Shown: positions 11,910-23,532 of the stretch, piece by piece | Layout of the letters: each line of letters opens with the position of its first letter | Numbering within the stretch: the first letter of the stretch is position 1 | Source of the DNA: Takashimella koratensis | Taxonomy: Eukaryota; Basidiomycota; Tremellomycetes; Trichosporonales; Tetragoniomycetaceae | DNA length: 64,000 nucleotides | NCBI GenBank assembly: GCA_003116875.1 | Contig: BCKT01000007.1 | Span: forward strand, 546,365 to 610,364 | Reading direction: 5' to 3' | Position numbers and translations under genes: made by a program | Notes under the pieces: model-generated | The model's database searches: none | What the model was told of the DNA's origin: nothing | The model's input: only the letters and a program-made list of their open reading frames with translations

Positions 11910-12666
11910 TCAGCTCTTGCCGTATTGATAACACGTCTCGACGTACCATGGCATGGCGTGAAGCTTGAGCTGAGACCAGGTCGAGTTACGCGCGGCAACA
12001 CCTTGCAAGTAATCACTGAGGTCGGTTTCTCCGTAAACTGGCTTGCCAGCCTTTGCCCGCTCCGAAAGCTCCTTCATGTCCTGATCAACCTCCTTGGCGT
12101 TTTCTCTGAATCCCATGAAGCGGACTAAAGAGTATACTATTAGCGGGGTATCGACACAAATGCTTTCCACTTAGACTGCGGGTCAACAAAGCATTTCAAC
12201 GTACAAGAAGAGTTTTGGTAGGCGTAAATGAAGCCACCGCAGAAGGAGAGGAATGCGGTGAGACGGAGCGCAGGGCTGAGACCGTGTTTAGGACGAGTTG
12301 GGTCGAGTTTCTCTGTGGACAAGAGTCTGGTTAGCCTTGACCTTCACATTCAGTATGCGATCTGCTGCTTCCGCTGCCAACTCCCTATGCCTAAAAACCG
12401 ATAAAAGATGGATTTGAAGCTGGGGATCAAGATGCTAATCCGCGAAGAGCTGATGCAAGGAGAACCCTAGCGCCCCAGTAACAAGAAGCAGGGAGATTGC
12501 AAAGTAGTCACGAAGACGCACCAAATGCGTAGAGGAGACCTGGGCCCGCAGCGGTGATACCTGCCCACGCTGCGTAATCGGACGGGCGGTAGTACCTGAC
12601 GACGCGTCCGAAGTGAGGGTCGGCGTCGATGAGCGGGTAGGGCCGGGGGGCCTCCTTGAGCGGCAT
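11910..12666 (-). CDS. NUXM: NADH:ubiquinone oxidoreductase 21 kDa subunit (NUXM-type)
   Basis: Three exons: 12522-12666, 12205-12312, 11910-12124 (155 aa). The start MPLKEAPRPYPLIDADPHFG is the conserved beginning of the fungal complex I 21 kDa subunit. It continues with RPSDYAAWAG, a hydrophobic helix ending LRLTAFLSFCGGFIYAYQNS, and the C-terminal FRFMGFRENAKE...WSQLKLHAMPW block that fungi add. It is an accessory membrane-arm subunit of mitochondrial complex I, so the organism has a proton-pumping NADH dehydrogenase. It converges on the RING gene (180 bp between stops) and diverges from the prefoldin gene. Confidence 0.9.
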
Positions 12667-12942
12667 GGTGAGTGAGTTTGAAGGTAGGAGGTAGGAGGTA
12701 GGAGGTGGGAGGTGGGAGGTGGTGGATGGAGGTGAAGATGGAATCTGAGATTGGCGATGGATGGCAGGTTGCAAAGCCGCGCCGAATATAATTCCTCCCC
12801 CCATCTAAGGACCGCTATGGGCGGAGACCGTCCCAAACGCCGAAAGTGGCAGCTGATGCCTGGGCACTTGCATTTTCAGCTCGAGACCATCCTCCCCATC
12901 CACCATCCACCATCCACAACCCACAACCCACAACCCACAACC
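12667..12942. promoter_or_regulatory. Bidirectional promoter (NUXM / UXT-like) with GGAGGT repeats
   Basis: 276 bp between two divergent start codons. Contains an imperfect tandem array of GTAGGAG/GTGGGAG units at about 12682-12725 on the NUXM side, and CCATC/CAACCCA repeats just before the UXT-like ATG. No clear TATA box seen. Confidence 0.6.
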
Positions 12943-13669
12943 ATGACCCCATCCTCGAGCATACCGATCGCCAACTCCAAGGCTCACGTCTACGCTCATC
13001 ATCTCAGCCATTCCATTGCACCCGCACTCACCTCGGTCCGACAGGACATTGCCCGAATCGATGCAGACATTGCAGATTAGTATGCATCCTTCCCAATCTC
13101 TGACAAACCTCCGATAGTCGGGACTGCCCACATCGCACCCATCCCCTCACACATCCATTCTCGATTTGCACGAATATCACTGACATCGGACTCCTTCGAT
13201 CCAACGTGTATCGCTCCCGCAGCCAGCAAGTGGTTCGCCGGTTAAGAAGAGCACGGAAAGACGAGTCGTCCAAAAGCAGTAGACATACTCTGACCGAGCT
13301 TGGGGCAGACGTCTACGTACAGGTCACCATGTGCGTGATACCCCAGCTGGCCTCTATGGGAACGTGCTTGCCCCCGTGGCGTGACCATGTCCCGTCTGAA
13401 ATCATCACATCACTGACTTGTCAACAGTCCTGACACTTCCACCGTTTGTTTGGATCTGGGGCTAGATATCCACATGGAAATGCCTGCGGATCAAGCCGCA
13501 GAGTATGCCGAAAAGCTGGTAGAGGTCTTACGAAAGAGACGGGAACGACTGGCGTCAAAGGCTGAAAATCTACAATGGGAGATGGGGCAGGTAAGTGGCT
13601 TGTAACGAGGTTGGACTAACGCTCAAGTTCCAAGGCGCCATGAACGAGTTGAACAATAGCGCTGCATGA
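12943..13669 (+). CDS. Prefoldin-like protein, UXT family
   Basis: Four exons: 12943-13079, 13118-13330, 13428-13590, 13628-13669 (184 aa). The second half matches the UXT/prefoldin-alpha pattern: a long helix, the beta-hairpin core (LTELGADVYVQVTIPDTSTV, then LGLDIHMEM), and a second long helix (AAEYAEKLVEVLRKRRERLA). UXT works in the URI/prefoldin-like chaperone complex that helps assemble RNA polymerases and PIKK kinases. The stretch from 13118 to about 13185 (His/Pro-rich) fits poorly, so the start of exon 2 is less certain than the rest. Confidence 0.75.
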
Positions 13670-14641
13670 CGGGAACCCATCCCTTTTCCGATACGCGGAC
13701 GACTGTTCCCACTTCTCATCCTACTCTTGTACTCTGACACGTTGCCCATGCCAGGATACCAGCAGACGTTGATATCATTCCCGCCAGAGCATATTCTTCC
13801 CGAGGGCGGCTGCCACTGACCACACGTAGCAAAAACGTGTAGGTTTAATACGCCACATAGACGGACACGAGTATCATGCGAGGACGGGAACAAATGCCAA
13901 GACAACCACTCTGTCTGCTCTCTCTCTGCTGTCCGACCTCGCGTTGCTGACATTCCTAGCACCCTCGGGAGTCTCTCAAACTGGTGGCAGCATTTTCCGG
14001 CATGTCGCTCATGCTTAAATCTGTCTGACATGCATTGTTTCATAGGAAATTTTCCGCAAGTGGCAAATGGCGAACCGTCGATAGTTTTTCCGTGTCTCAA
14101 CGACTACTCGATTGGGTGGAAAACCTCCCCGAATCAATGGGAAATGTCTCGCCCTGGTTCATCCCGTGTCTTACAGGACCCTGTCGGCTCTTCTTCATCG
14201 TCGTTTTAGGCACTCACTCTCTCTTAGTCTTCCGTCCAACATCCAAGCGCCATCACATTTCGGATGATCTTGTCTCGCAACAGCCTGCTTCTTTTCCCCC
14301 TTGACACACGACTCTTCGGACCCTGGTCAACGGGCTGCGGATGGAATGATCTTGGTCTGCGGATGAGCAGAACCACTCGACACAATGAGTCTTGGCACAA
14401 GTTCTCCTGAAGCTACAGGCGGTCCCGCATCACTGATGAGTTTGAAGGCGTTTCCCAATCGCGCAAGAATGAACAAGCGATGCCGTACTGATAACCCAAA
14501 GCGCCTTTTGTCGACTTTTAGGGTGATGGACGATGAGCAAAGGTAAAGTTGATATAAGGAGGCACATCATCGTCCCCCCTCACCCATCTTCCTCCCCCTT
14601 ATCCTTCAGCCACCCCATCCCCTCTCGCCATCTTTATCACC
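13670..14641. other. Intergenic region upstream of the CPL1-like gene
   Basis: Nearly 1 kb without a supported gene. A 176-codon minus-strand frame at 13570-14100 overlaps the UXT-like exons and has no domain. The last about 70 bp before 14642 are CCCC/CATC-rich, as in other leaders here. Confidence 0.5.
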
Positions 14642-16883
14642 ATGCGAGTCGCCTCCTTCCTCATCTCCCTCACATCCTTGGTGTTCCTGTCGACGTTCGC
14701 TACCGCTACCGAGTCGCTCCCGTCCAACTCTACTCTCGCCGCCCGAACAAGTAGCTCTAAGACAACCGAACAATGTGCCAAGGTTGCTGGAGTGTACAAA
14801 GGTTACAGCTACAACTTTGGTTGCTTGTGTACCTCTGACTTGGATGATTTCTGCGACGCCAACAACATTAACAGTGGCATCCAAAGTCTCATGGCTCAAT
14901 TCGTGAGTTTCTCTTAGAGAATGAAGTGAGGCTAAATTGCAGATCTCCTACTACGGCTCCTCTCACTCGTATCCGGCCAATGCCCAGCCCACCTGCGACG
15001 GCTCCGGCGGCTACACGTGCGGATCGCTTACTCGACAAAGTGATGGAAGCTGCGGGCAGACGACTTGTTCGTCCAATAAATGCAATAGTAACGGTGGCTG
15101 TTGCAGCCGAGGCCAAACCTACATCAACGGAAAATGCTGTGCAACGTCTGGTTGCTCTAGATCGGGATCCACTTGCACTCCCGTCCTTTCGTGTTCCACT
15201 TACACGTCGAATTCGATCTGTTGCCCTAGTGGGACCTCGGGATGGACTGGTACGTGCATGGAAGATGATCAAGTGATACTTAGGGCGTGAGCTGACAATC
15301 TGCACAGGCTACCAGACCATCTGTTGCCCTGCAGGCCAGTCAGAATCGAACGGAGCTTGCGTCTGCCCTGCTGGCCAACAAAAGAGGTACGTAGCCAATG
15401 AGTCATGGATACATGCCTTGTACACGATTGACCCGGACTCACACCCTTCTTAGTTCGTCCAACGCCAATCAATGCGTGTCGAGCTGCTCGAGCGGACAGT
15501 CCTGGTGCTCGACGCGATGCTGCCCCACCGGCTCGACAGAGAAGGACGGGCAATGCGTCTGCAGCTCGTCCTCGCAGCAGCTGAACTCGGCGGGAACGGC
15601 TTGCGTTGACAGATGCTCCAGCGGCCAGTCTTGGTGCTCGACTCGATGCTGCCCAACTGGTGCTACGGAGAGCAACGGCAAATGCGTCTGCCCGTCGTCT
15701 CAGCAGCTCAACTCGGCCGGAACCGCGTGCGTCGACAAGTGCTCGAGTGGCCAATCTTGGTGTTCAACCCGATGCTGCCCCACAGGCGCCACGGAGAGCA
15801 ACGGTCAATGTGTTTGCCCTTCGTCTCAACAGCTCAACTCGGCTGGAACGGCTTGCGTCGACAGGTGTTCCAGCGGGCTCACCTGGTGCACAACCAAGTG
15901 TTGCCCGTCTGGTTCCACGGAGAAGAACGGCCAGTGCGTCTGCAGCTCGTCGTCTCAACAACTCAACTCCGCTGGAACTGCGTGCGTCGACAAATGCTCC
16001 AGCGGCCAGTCCTGGTGCTCGACTCGATGCTGCCCGACAGGTGCCACCGAGTCCAACGGCCAATGTGTCTGCCCATCGTCTCAACAACTCAACTCGGCCG
16101 GAACCGCGTGCGTCGACAAGTGCTCGAGCGGACTCACCTGGTGCACCACCAAGTGCTGCCCGTCCGGCTCGACCGAGAAGAATGGCCAGTGCGTTTGCAA
16201 CACCGCTTCGCAAACCCTTAGCGCCGATGGGACGTCGTGCGTCAACAAGTGCGCCCAGGGCACCAACTATGACGTTTTGACAGGAGGCTGCGATCACGTA
16301 AGTTGTTCATCATGAAGTCCCAAGATGTGATGTGAAATCTAACACTATTCAGGTGTGCGATATCTTTGCTGGATATCTGTTCATGTACGGGACCACCGGC
16401 AACGGCCTTTGTTGCAAGCTTCTTCAGACTCCCTATCAGACGACGTGCTGTTCGTTTGGTTTGCAGGAGATCGGCGACTCTGGCGTCTGTTGCAAAGCGG
16501 GCTCATCAGTTTCAAACGGCAACTGTATCTCACCGACAGGTCGATCCAATCGTCGCCGACTCGCAGAGAAACGGCTGATTCGCAGTCCCTCGGCCTCGAA
16601 CGTTGACATCATCGGCTTGATGGGCAACCAAGACAATGCAATGTGTCCTTCCGGTCTCGCCGCGTGCCCTGTTCCTGGAGCCTCGTCCAGTAACGCCTAC
16701 GAGTGTCTGGACACTCAAACCGACCTCACAAGCTGTGGTGGATGTGCTACTCTTGGCACTGGGCAAGACTGCACTGCAATTCCGGGCGCCCGATTTATGG
16801 GATGTTCCGCCGGCTCGTGTGAAGTCTTCTCATGCTTGGAAGGCTGGTCCCAAGTAAACGGAACAACATGTATTCGTAACTAG
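14642..16883 (+). CDS. Secreted cysteine-rich protein with tandem repeats and CPL1-like domain
   Basis: Five exons: 14642-14902, 14943-15249, 15308-15386, 15454-16297, 16353-16883 (673 aa). A signal peptide (MRVASFLISLTSLVFLSTFA) leads into several CC-rich modules, then six tandem units of 42-43 residues with eight cysteines each (residues about 227-481). A further CC-rich region and a dibasic AEKR site near residue 568 follow. The last about 80 residues (MCPSGLAACPVPG, ECLDTQTDLTSCGGC, GQDCTAIPG) match the CPL1-like domain named after the secreted Cryptococcus protein Cpl1. Expected to be extracellular or wall-associated and heavily disulfide-bonded; its target is unknown. The middle repeats are absent from the small Cpl1 itself, so function should not be copied from it. 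Confidence 0.88.
15485..16249 (+). repeat. Six 126-129 bp tandem units encoding cysteine-rich modules
   Basis: Units start at TGC of the CSSG motif (15485, 15614, 15740 and onward). Two flavours exist: A = CSSGQSWCSTRCCPTG and B = CSSGLTWCTTKCCPSG. The order is A A A B A B, followed by a decayed seventh start (CAQGTNYD). DNA identity between units is high, which points to recent duplication or gene conversion. The array also keeps other frames open, so the alternative ORFs over it are artefacts. Confidence 0.92.
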
Positions 16884-16927
16884 GAGGCTCATTCCGCAGG
16901 CAGTATAGCAGTCACATAGATTTATAA

Positions 16928-16950
16928 CTCTCTCTCTCTCTCTCTCTCTC
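16928..16950. repeat. (CT)n microsatellite
   Basis: An uninterrupted CT run of 23 bp in the short gap between the CPL1-like gene and the convergent kinesin-5 gene. Confidence 0.95.
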
Positions 16951-17001
16951 AATCCAGGTATTCACCTGCTGTACACTACTATTATATTACACAATCTTGG
17001 G

Positions 17002-20000
17002 TCATTTACGTATCCGCCTTGGGATGTTACCACCCTCACCCAACACTGCCACATGCGGCCGCTGGAACTCGTCGTTATTCACACCACCGACTACAGCTAA
17101 CTTGGACGAAGGTTTTGCGCGCGAAGTCCGCATTAGGCTACTCGAAAGAGCCGGAGCCGCATTCTCCTTGGAGTCTCTGGAGGACGCTGTGCTAGCAGAG
17201 TTGATACTTGCCATCGACGCAGTGGAGGAGACAGTCGGAAGGATCGACTCGACGGCTTCAGTGTTGACATTGTCCGCGTCTTCCATAATCGAAACGGGGC
17301 TCTTCTGTTTACGCACAGACGCAATGAGCTCGTCGCGCGATCGTGTTCGCTCCCAGTCGTGAGGCACGTCCCAGATCTTCTTCTTGGGTGTAACTCCAGT
17401 TGAAAGGTCTTCCAAAACACCATCTCGCAAGAACACCGACGTCGCAGATGCCAAAGATGCCAATTGTCGCTCGGCGATTGCATATCGTTCGTTGTACACA
17501 GCGGTGGACGTTTCGGACTGTCAAATTAGCCATTTTAACCATCTGCTCAATTCGTGTTACATACCTGTTCCAAAACCGAAGACGTGACAGTTGCAACGTC
17601 CTGAACTGTTTCATGAGTCCGACGCTTTGAAGTTTCGACCACTTCTCGGTTTTGCTTCATCAAAGTCGCAACTGCCGATAGTTGCTTTCGAGAACGGTTC
17701 TCTGCGGTCGATGACACTGGGAGTTAGTCATGAGAATCGAAATTTCCAGTCTCACCTTTGCTTGCTGCCGTGGACAGCTGGTCACAGAAGTTTGTGACGA
17801 CATCGACGTGTTCGTTCGCTCCAGTCGACGTCTCTTGAGCGTAACCTTGGAGTCGCGAGCGCATCCTGACATCGATCTCACCGAAAGCCTGTCATTGTCA
17901 GTACTGACTCTCACCTCAGCCGCAAGGTTGAGGCACTCACCGTTTGCATGTTGGACTTTTGGCTCTCTGTAGTGGAGGCGTGACCGTCCAATCGAAGTGC
18001 CATCTCCGTGCTGCGAGCGGATGTGGCGTTAAACGAATCAGACTGCGCCGTTGACAGCTTGTCCATTTGAGCGAGACCGATAGCGTTGGCCGCCTGGACC
18101 TGCTCTATCGCCTCCTGAAGACTCTGATCTTGAGACTCTGTGAAGTCGTTCAACATGCCGGCAATGTTGCTGACGAGTGAATCGCGCAGTTTCTGTGACT
18201 TGGCCTTCTCGTTGATGACGAGGTTGGCCAGCAACGCATTTTGCGCACGCAAGTGAGCGATTTCCGCAGTCGCCGTATCCTGTACGACCTGTTGCGAGCG
18301 CGCGGCAGCTGCTGCTTCGGCAGCAAGATGGTCGCGTGTACTCGAAACGAGATCCTCAACGATTGATACTGTAGACGCAAACACTGAACGGATCTAGCAA
18401 AGTCAGTATAACATTGATTCTGATGTGCTCACCATTTTGAATTGCTCTTGCTGATATTTCACAAGATCGTCGACCATATACGTACTTCGCTCGCTCACCC
18501 CGCGAGCCCAGCTGCGAACCGACGCGTCAATCTCGTCTTTAACACTCAGCACAGTCGCGCTCGCATCAGAAGACTCGATTCTACTCTTCTCGATCGACTT
18601 GGACAGCGATTTCGAGAGGTCGTTGAAAGCTTCCAGCATCGACTCCAGTCGGCTCTCATCGTCTTTCGAGATCTGGTGCTGTCAGTCATTGATCAAAAAC
18701 CCTATGCTCACATTGTCCAGACGCTCCGTCATGTCGCGAAGCTGAGATTCAAGAACAAGACTAGCTTCTTGATGATCCTTGGCCATCTCGCTCATCCCCT
18801 GCTTCATGCTCTGGGAGATGTCTTGAAGCTGGGCTCCGAATGCGATTGCGGAATGCGTGTTGGTCCCGAGTACTTTTGCCTTGCGAGCTGAGCGAGTGGT
18901 TAGAATTGTTCAATGGATAAAATGCTCACCAATCTTGTCAAACAATTTATCAACATCGGCGATACTGTTTGTCGCGATGGTCTTCAAGTTGGTGGCGACC
19001 TCATCCAAATGTTCCTCGCCGCGTTGGAATGCCTCACTGACGACATGCTCCTCGGCGAGTGCGACCTTGGTCGTTTCCAATTCATCCTTGACGACTTCGA
19101 GCAAGGCGGACAGTTGTCTTTCCGCTTCACGAACTTGTTCCAACTCTTCGGTAGTCATCACAAAGCGAGAAGTCAGTTCGTCGAACTCCTGCTTGCGAGT
19201 GTCGAGCTCGATGGCGATAGCAACAGCCTTCTGCTTGGCTTCTTCATAGTCGGATTTCTGCTTCGTGTGTAGCTCGTGCATCTCCTTCCACTGGTCCTCG
19301 GGGATGTAGATGCCGTTCTTCTCTCGAGCCGCAAGCAATTCACCTTTCAACCGCTCGATGTCGCCCACATACTCCTTCAACAGCCCAGTGCGTGTGAGGT
19401 GGGCGTTGACCTCAGGCTTGTTCCGGATAGACTTTGCTCGAATGGCGTAGTCGAGAGTCGATAAAGTTTCCTCCATGTTCGAACGAGTCGGGCTGACAGT
19501 GGCGACAATACACGTTTTCGTTCGACCGCCCAATGAATCTTGAAGCAGGCGAGTGAGCTTGGATTCTCGATAAGGGATGTGACTGCCCTTCTCGACCAAC
19601 GCGGAGATGACTCGACCGAGAGTGAGCAGCGACTGGTTGATCATGCCGGCTTCTCTAGCCCTTTTGTTCTCCGCTCCCGACCTTCCGATGGCCTCTGATC
19701 CCGCCAGGTCGACGAGGTTGAATTTCCCAATACGGATCATGTCTTCGCCACCCGATTGCAACGACGACTCTTTAATGTGCACAGTAAGAGTGAAAATGGA
19801 ATGAGAACGTCTGCAAAATCAGCATCTCAGCGGTCTGTTTTAGACTCACGATGACTCTGAGTTCATCTTGGTCTCCGCGACTTGCCGCCGTTGACTACCT
19901 TTGTCAAGGATAGCCAAACCCTCCTTGAGACTCTTGATGCCCGCCTCCTCCAGCCCTTGAATCATGACCCCTTTCTTGGAGCTGTCCTCGTAGATCTTCA

Positions 20001-20954
20001 ACCCAGCGACCGATGCACTGTTACTGTTGGTGGAGTCTTTATACTCGGGAGCGAGAAGGTCGCGCAACTCTTCGTTGTACAATTCGATGTACGAGCATTT
20101 CACGGCGTATTCGGTGTTCTTAGCGTTATCCAACAATGCGAACAATCGATGCAAAACTCGTGGGATGATACCAGCACCGTTGGCGGGAGATGCAAGTGGA
20201 GTGAGAGCGGTGTCGCCTTGCATCGTGAACCTAACAAATGGTCAATAATCGTCAACCTGGACGATCAGGTTACTCACGTCTTGCCCGTTCCAGTTTGTCC
20301 GTAAGCAAAGATCGTGCAGTTGTAACCGGCAAGAACCTCTTGAAGCATATCCTCAGCGACTTCACGAAACACCATTGTTTGGTCCGCCTCAGGCCCAAAG
20401 ACTTTGTCGAAAGAGTACGTCTTTGTGGAAGGAGCGTTGGATCCACCGTACGACGACGCTGTGGTAAAAGTTGTCATTGCTGATGCCACCATCGGGCTAG
20501 TTTCGATAGTGATCGCTTTGCTCAGAGGCCCAGAAGTCGATGTGATGATTGGTGACGCCTCGGCAAGTTCTTGCGACGATCTGCCTCTGTGAAGTGTCAA
20601 CAAGTAAATCCCATCATCTGGAAATGTCAAGAAAACTAACCGGCATCGAACAACGACTTGAATGTTAATCTCTCCACTTTCGTTCGCTCCTACACCTTCT
20701 CCTCTTGTTCTTGATACCGAGCCGCCGTTGACACCTCCAATAGTCTTCCTAGCATGTCTCTGTGGACTGGATTGCGTGCTGCCTGGTTGTTCATCACGAT
20801 GTTTGGCGTTGGTTGTTGCAGCGGAGGATGCCATTGCGGATGGAGGGCGAGTGGGGACTTTGACTGGGGGAGGCATGGCGAGGGATGCGAGGGACGCTGC
20901 GCGGGGCAGATGAGACTTGCTCGCGGGCACGCCGGACGGTTGTCGACGTGACAT
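17002..20954 (-). CDS. bimC: Kinesin-5 (BimC/Eg5 family) mitotic motor
   Basis: Ten exons: 20641-20954, 20278-20586, 19850-20230, 18930-19810, 18712-18887, 18433-18678, 17941-18393, 17756-17888, 17565-17716, 17002-17517 (1186 aa). After a basic Ser/Pro-rich N-terminus the motor begins at VVVRCRGRSSQE. It carries the P-loop GQTGTGKT, switch I SSRSHS, switch II DLAGSE and the [16 protein letters not shown] block. A neck and long coiled coil follow, and near the C-terminus a BimC-box-like segment ([11 protein letters not shown]), the site of CDK control in this family. Kinesin-5 tetramers slide antiparallel microtubules apart to build the bipolar spindle. The motor has a Ser/Thr-rich insertion of about 20 residues before KTYSFDKVF. 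Confidence 0.95.
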
Positions 20955-21299
20955 GTTGGATGGATGTTGGGTGTGGATGGAGATGGAGGGGGTAGTGATG
21001 GTGAGCAACAAAGAAAAGCAGTCGCGAGTTGTTTGTTTACCACGTCGCGGGGTCACGTGATAATTGTTGTCCCAAACGTCAGTCCCGAAATTACTCGGGC
21101 CAGTGCCCAGTGTTTCCTTGTTTCCGTTATTCCGTAATTCCCCGTTTGTCCGATTGGCCGGCCGGGGGTTCCCGAAGCCCACCCAAGGTAACCTTGAGGT
21201 TACTCTGGCAACCGTCCATACCATATCCCTCGTCGTCACGGCGACCGAGATTAGACTCAAGGCCTTGAACCAACATCAGGACCAGGCTCGGGTCACATC
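20955..21299. promoter_or_regulatory. Bidirectional promoter (kinesin-5 / AFG1)
   Basis: 345 bp between divergent start codons of a mitotic motor and a mitochondrial ATPase. Contains TCACGTGA at 21053-21060, an E-box of the CACGTG class, and an adjacent paired motif (AAGGTAACC, then GAGGTTACTC). No TATA box. Confidence 0.5.
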
Positions 21300-23409
21300 A
21301 TGCGTGCTTTCCCTCGTCTTGCATACACACACCACTTGAGCCCACCAGCGGCAGCTCGTGGGAGCCTCAGCTCGGCCCCCTCGTCCGCACCAGTCGTCCG
21401 CGGAAGGACTCTCAAGCGGTCACGGCCGTCAGCATCAACGCCCTTCCATTCCCTGCAGGCAAGAGCCCGAGCGAATCTGCTTGCCCATGCGCCCCTAATC
21501 GTCCCTGGTGCACCGCACGTCCGGCATGCATCCTCCCTCTCAACTGGAACGGAGCACGAGGATCAGTCAGAGCTTACCTCTGGCCGGATCCGCGCAGTCG
21601 ACTCCGAGGCTTTGGTGAAAAGCGCCGAAGCCAAGGCATCCTTTGTCGGTGAGGTGGATTGATCTCCGAGCAGACGTCAAGCCCCATTTGAGCTGACACG
21701 AGATATCTGTGTTCTAGACCCAATCCATCGATACGAGTATCTTGTCGACGTCGGTGACTTGCGCGAGGATGACCATCAACGGGCAATCATCAAACGACTG
21801 CAAAGATTATGGGAAGACTTGCAAGATTACGACCCAGGCCCAATGCCCTCCCTTCACTCTGACAACAACGAGGGATCGTTTGTAAGTGGACAAGACCAAT
21901 TCATCAACTATATCTAACGCCAACACAGTTTGGAAAGTTGTTCTACCGCAAAGACCCGCATCACCAGCCTACAGTCTCATTAGACAAAGTTCCCAAGGGG
22001 CTCTACCTTTACGGCTCCGTCGGCACGGGGAAAACTATGCTCATGGACCTTTTCCATTCGACACTGCCAAGTCAGTTCAGTGATGGGGGCAAGTTCGGGT
22101 CGACTCGTATACATTTCCACTCGTTCATGATACAAGTGCTTCAACGACAACATGCCGCGGTCGCCAGATACGTCAAAAACGGAGAGGGGAAAAAAGACGC
22201 GCTTCCCGAGGTCGCCCACAGCTTTGCGTTGGAAGGACGCGTCTTGTGCTTCGATGAGTTTCAGGTGGGTACAACAACCCTAAAGACCATGGCTAACGAG
22301 TTCAGGTGACAGACATTGTCACCGCAATGCTATTGAGAGGCTTGTTGGAACGGTTAATGGATTTTGGAGTGGTTTGCGTCATGACTTCAAAGTGAGTGCC
22401 GGGATCCCAGCAGGAGCATCATGGGTGACCAACATCATATTGCTAGTCGCCATCCAGATGAGCTATATATCAACGGGATTCAACGAGAGTCTTTCATTCC
22501 AGCAATCGAGTTGATCAAAGACCGTTTCGAGGTGGTGGATCTAGACTCGGGCACCGGTAAGAGATGACAAATAGCTCGGGGTTGCTGACGTGAATCTAGA
22601 CTACCGAAAACTACCTCGAACACTCGCGAAAGCCTACTATCATCCACTCAGCGATGAAGTCCGGTCCGAGCTAGACAAGCTCTTCCGCGGCTTGACTGCG
22701 GCAGATTCAGATTCGGAGGTTGTAAGCGGAAGGAAGCTATCCTTGTGGGGCCGCGAATTGGTCGTGCCGCTCTCTTCGAAAAGAGTCGCTAAATTCACCT
22801 TTGCCGACCTCTGCAACCGACCATTGAGCGCCGCCGACTACCTGGAGCTCACAAAGACGTTCCCTGTCATCTTTGTGGAAGACATTCCCAAAATGGGACT
22901 GGGCGAGCGAGATCAGGCGAGGCGATTTATCACATTTATTGATGGTGAGTGACGATGACCAAGTCTGCTGAATGAGCAATATTGCTGACCAGAAACAGCT
23001 TGTTATGAGAACAAAGTAAGTCGGCAGCTATGGAACTGATAAATACATGACAACCTGACCCACGCAGACACGATTGTTCCTCTCTTCCGAGGTGCCGATC
23101 TTCCAAGTGTTTTCCGACGACCGAAACGCCAAGTCTAACGACGACCCAAATTTGAAGTCTATCCTCAACAACATGGTAAGTAATGGAGCCCGGAACTGTT
23201 CTGATGGCGTGACAGGGTATGGACACAGATGCTGTTGGCACCTCGTCTCTATTTAATGGAGACGAGGAGCTGTTCGCATTCGCGCGATGTGTCAGTCGCT
23301 TGTCGCAAATGAGGTGGGTTTCCGTCGGTCAATGTCGCGTACACACGTGCTCACAAACTCGTCCATCATTAGCACGAAAGAATGGATCGATAGTTCTGGC
23401 CTTCCTTAA
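21300..23409 (+). CDS. AFG1: AFG1/LACE1-family mitochondrial AAA ATPase
   Basis: Ten exons: 21300-21648, 21718-21881, 21929-22264, 22306-22391, 22447-22556, 22600-22944, 22999-23015, 23069-23175, 23216-23313, 23373-23409. The N-terminus is rich in Arg and Ser with few acids, a plausible mitochondrial presequence. Then come [11 protein letters not shown], Walker [15 protein letters not shown], Walker [13 protein letters not shown], the sensor segment VVCVMTSNRHPDELY, and the family-specific C-terminal part ([26 protein letters not shown]). AFG1 acts at the inner membrane in quality control of respiratory-chain proteins, including complex IV subunits. Exon 7 is only 17 nt (encodes CYENK). Confidence 0.94.
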
Positions 23410-23532
23410 ATGTATCTTCATGGCAAAGGCCGACTAGATGACATATGCATAATTTGCTGTTGCTACAATGGTAAAATAGGAATCCCCGGCCACGCTGCAA
23501 GGATCGTAGAGCTCCTCTAAAAACACACTCCG

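Noticed and set aside
13570..14100. 176-codon minus-strand ORF between UXT-like and CPL1-like genes
   Set aside because: Overlaps UXT-like exons, no domain, no splice support.
15606..16297. ORFs of about 180-220 codons in other frames over the cysteine module array
   Set aside because: Same repeat effect (126/129-bp units). They lack start context, and the cysteine-rich frame is the only one continuous with the signal peptide and CPL1-like domain.
17691..17756. Alternative acceptor (gcagag) at a kinesin-5 tail intron
   Set aside because: Once the donor was placed after AGCAAAG, the standard acceptor ctcccag|TG gives the correct phase, so no unusual site is needed.
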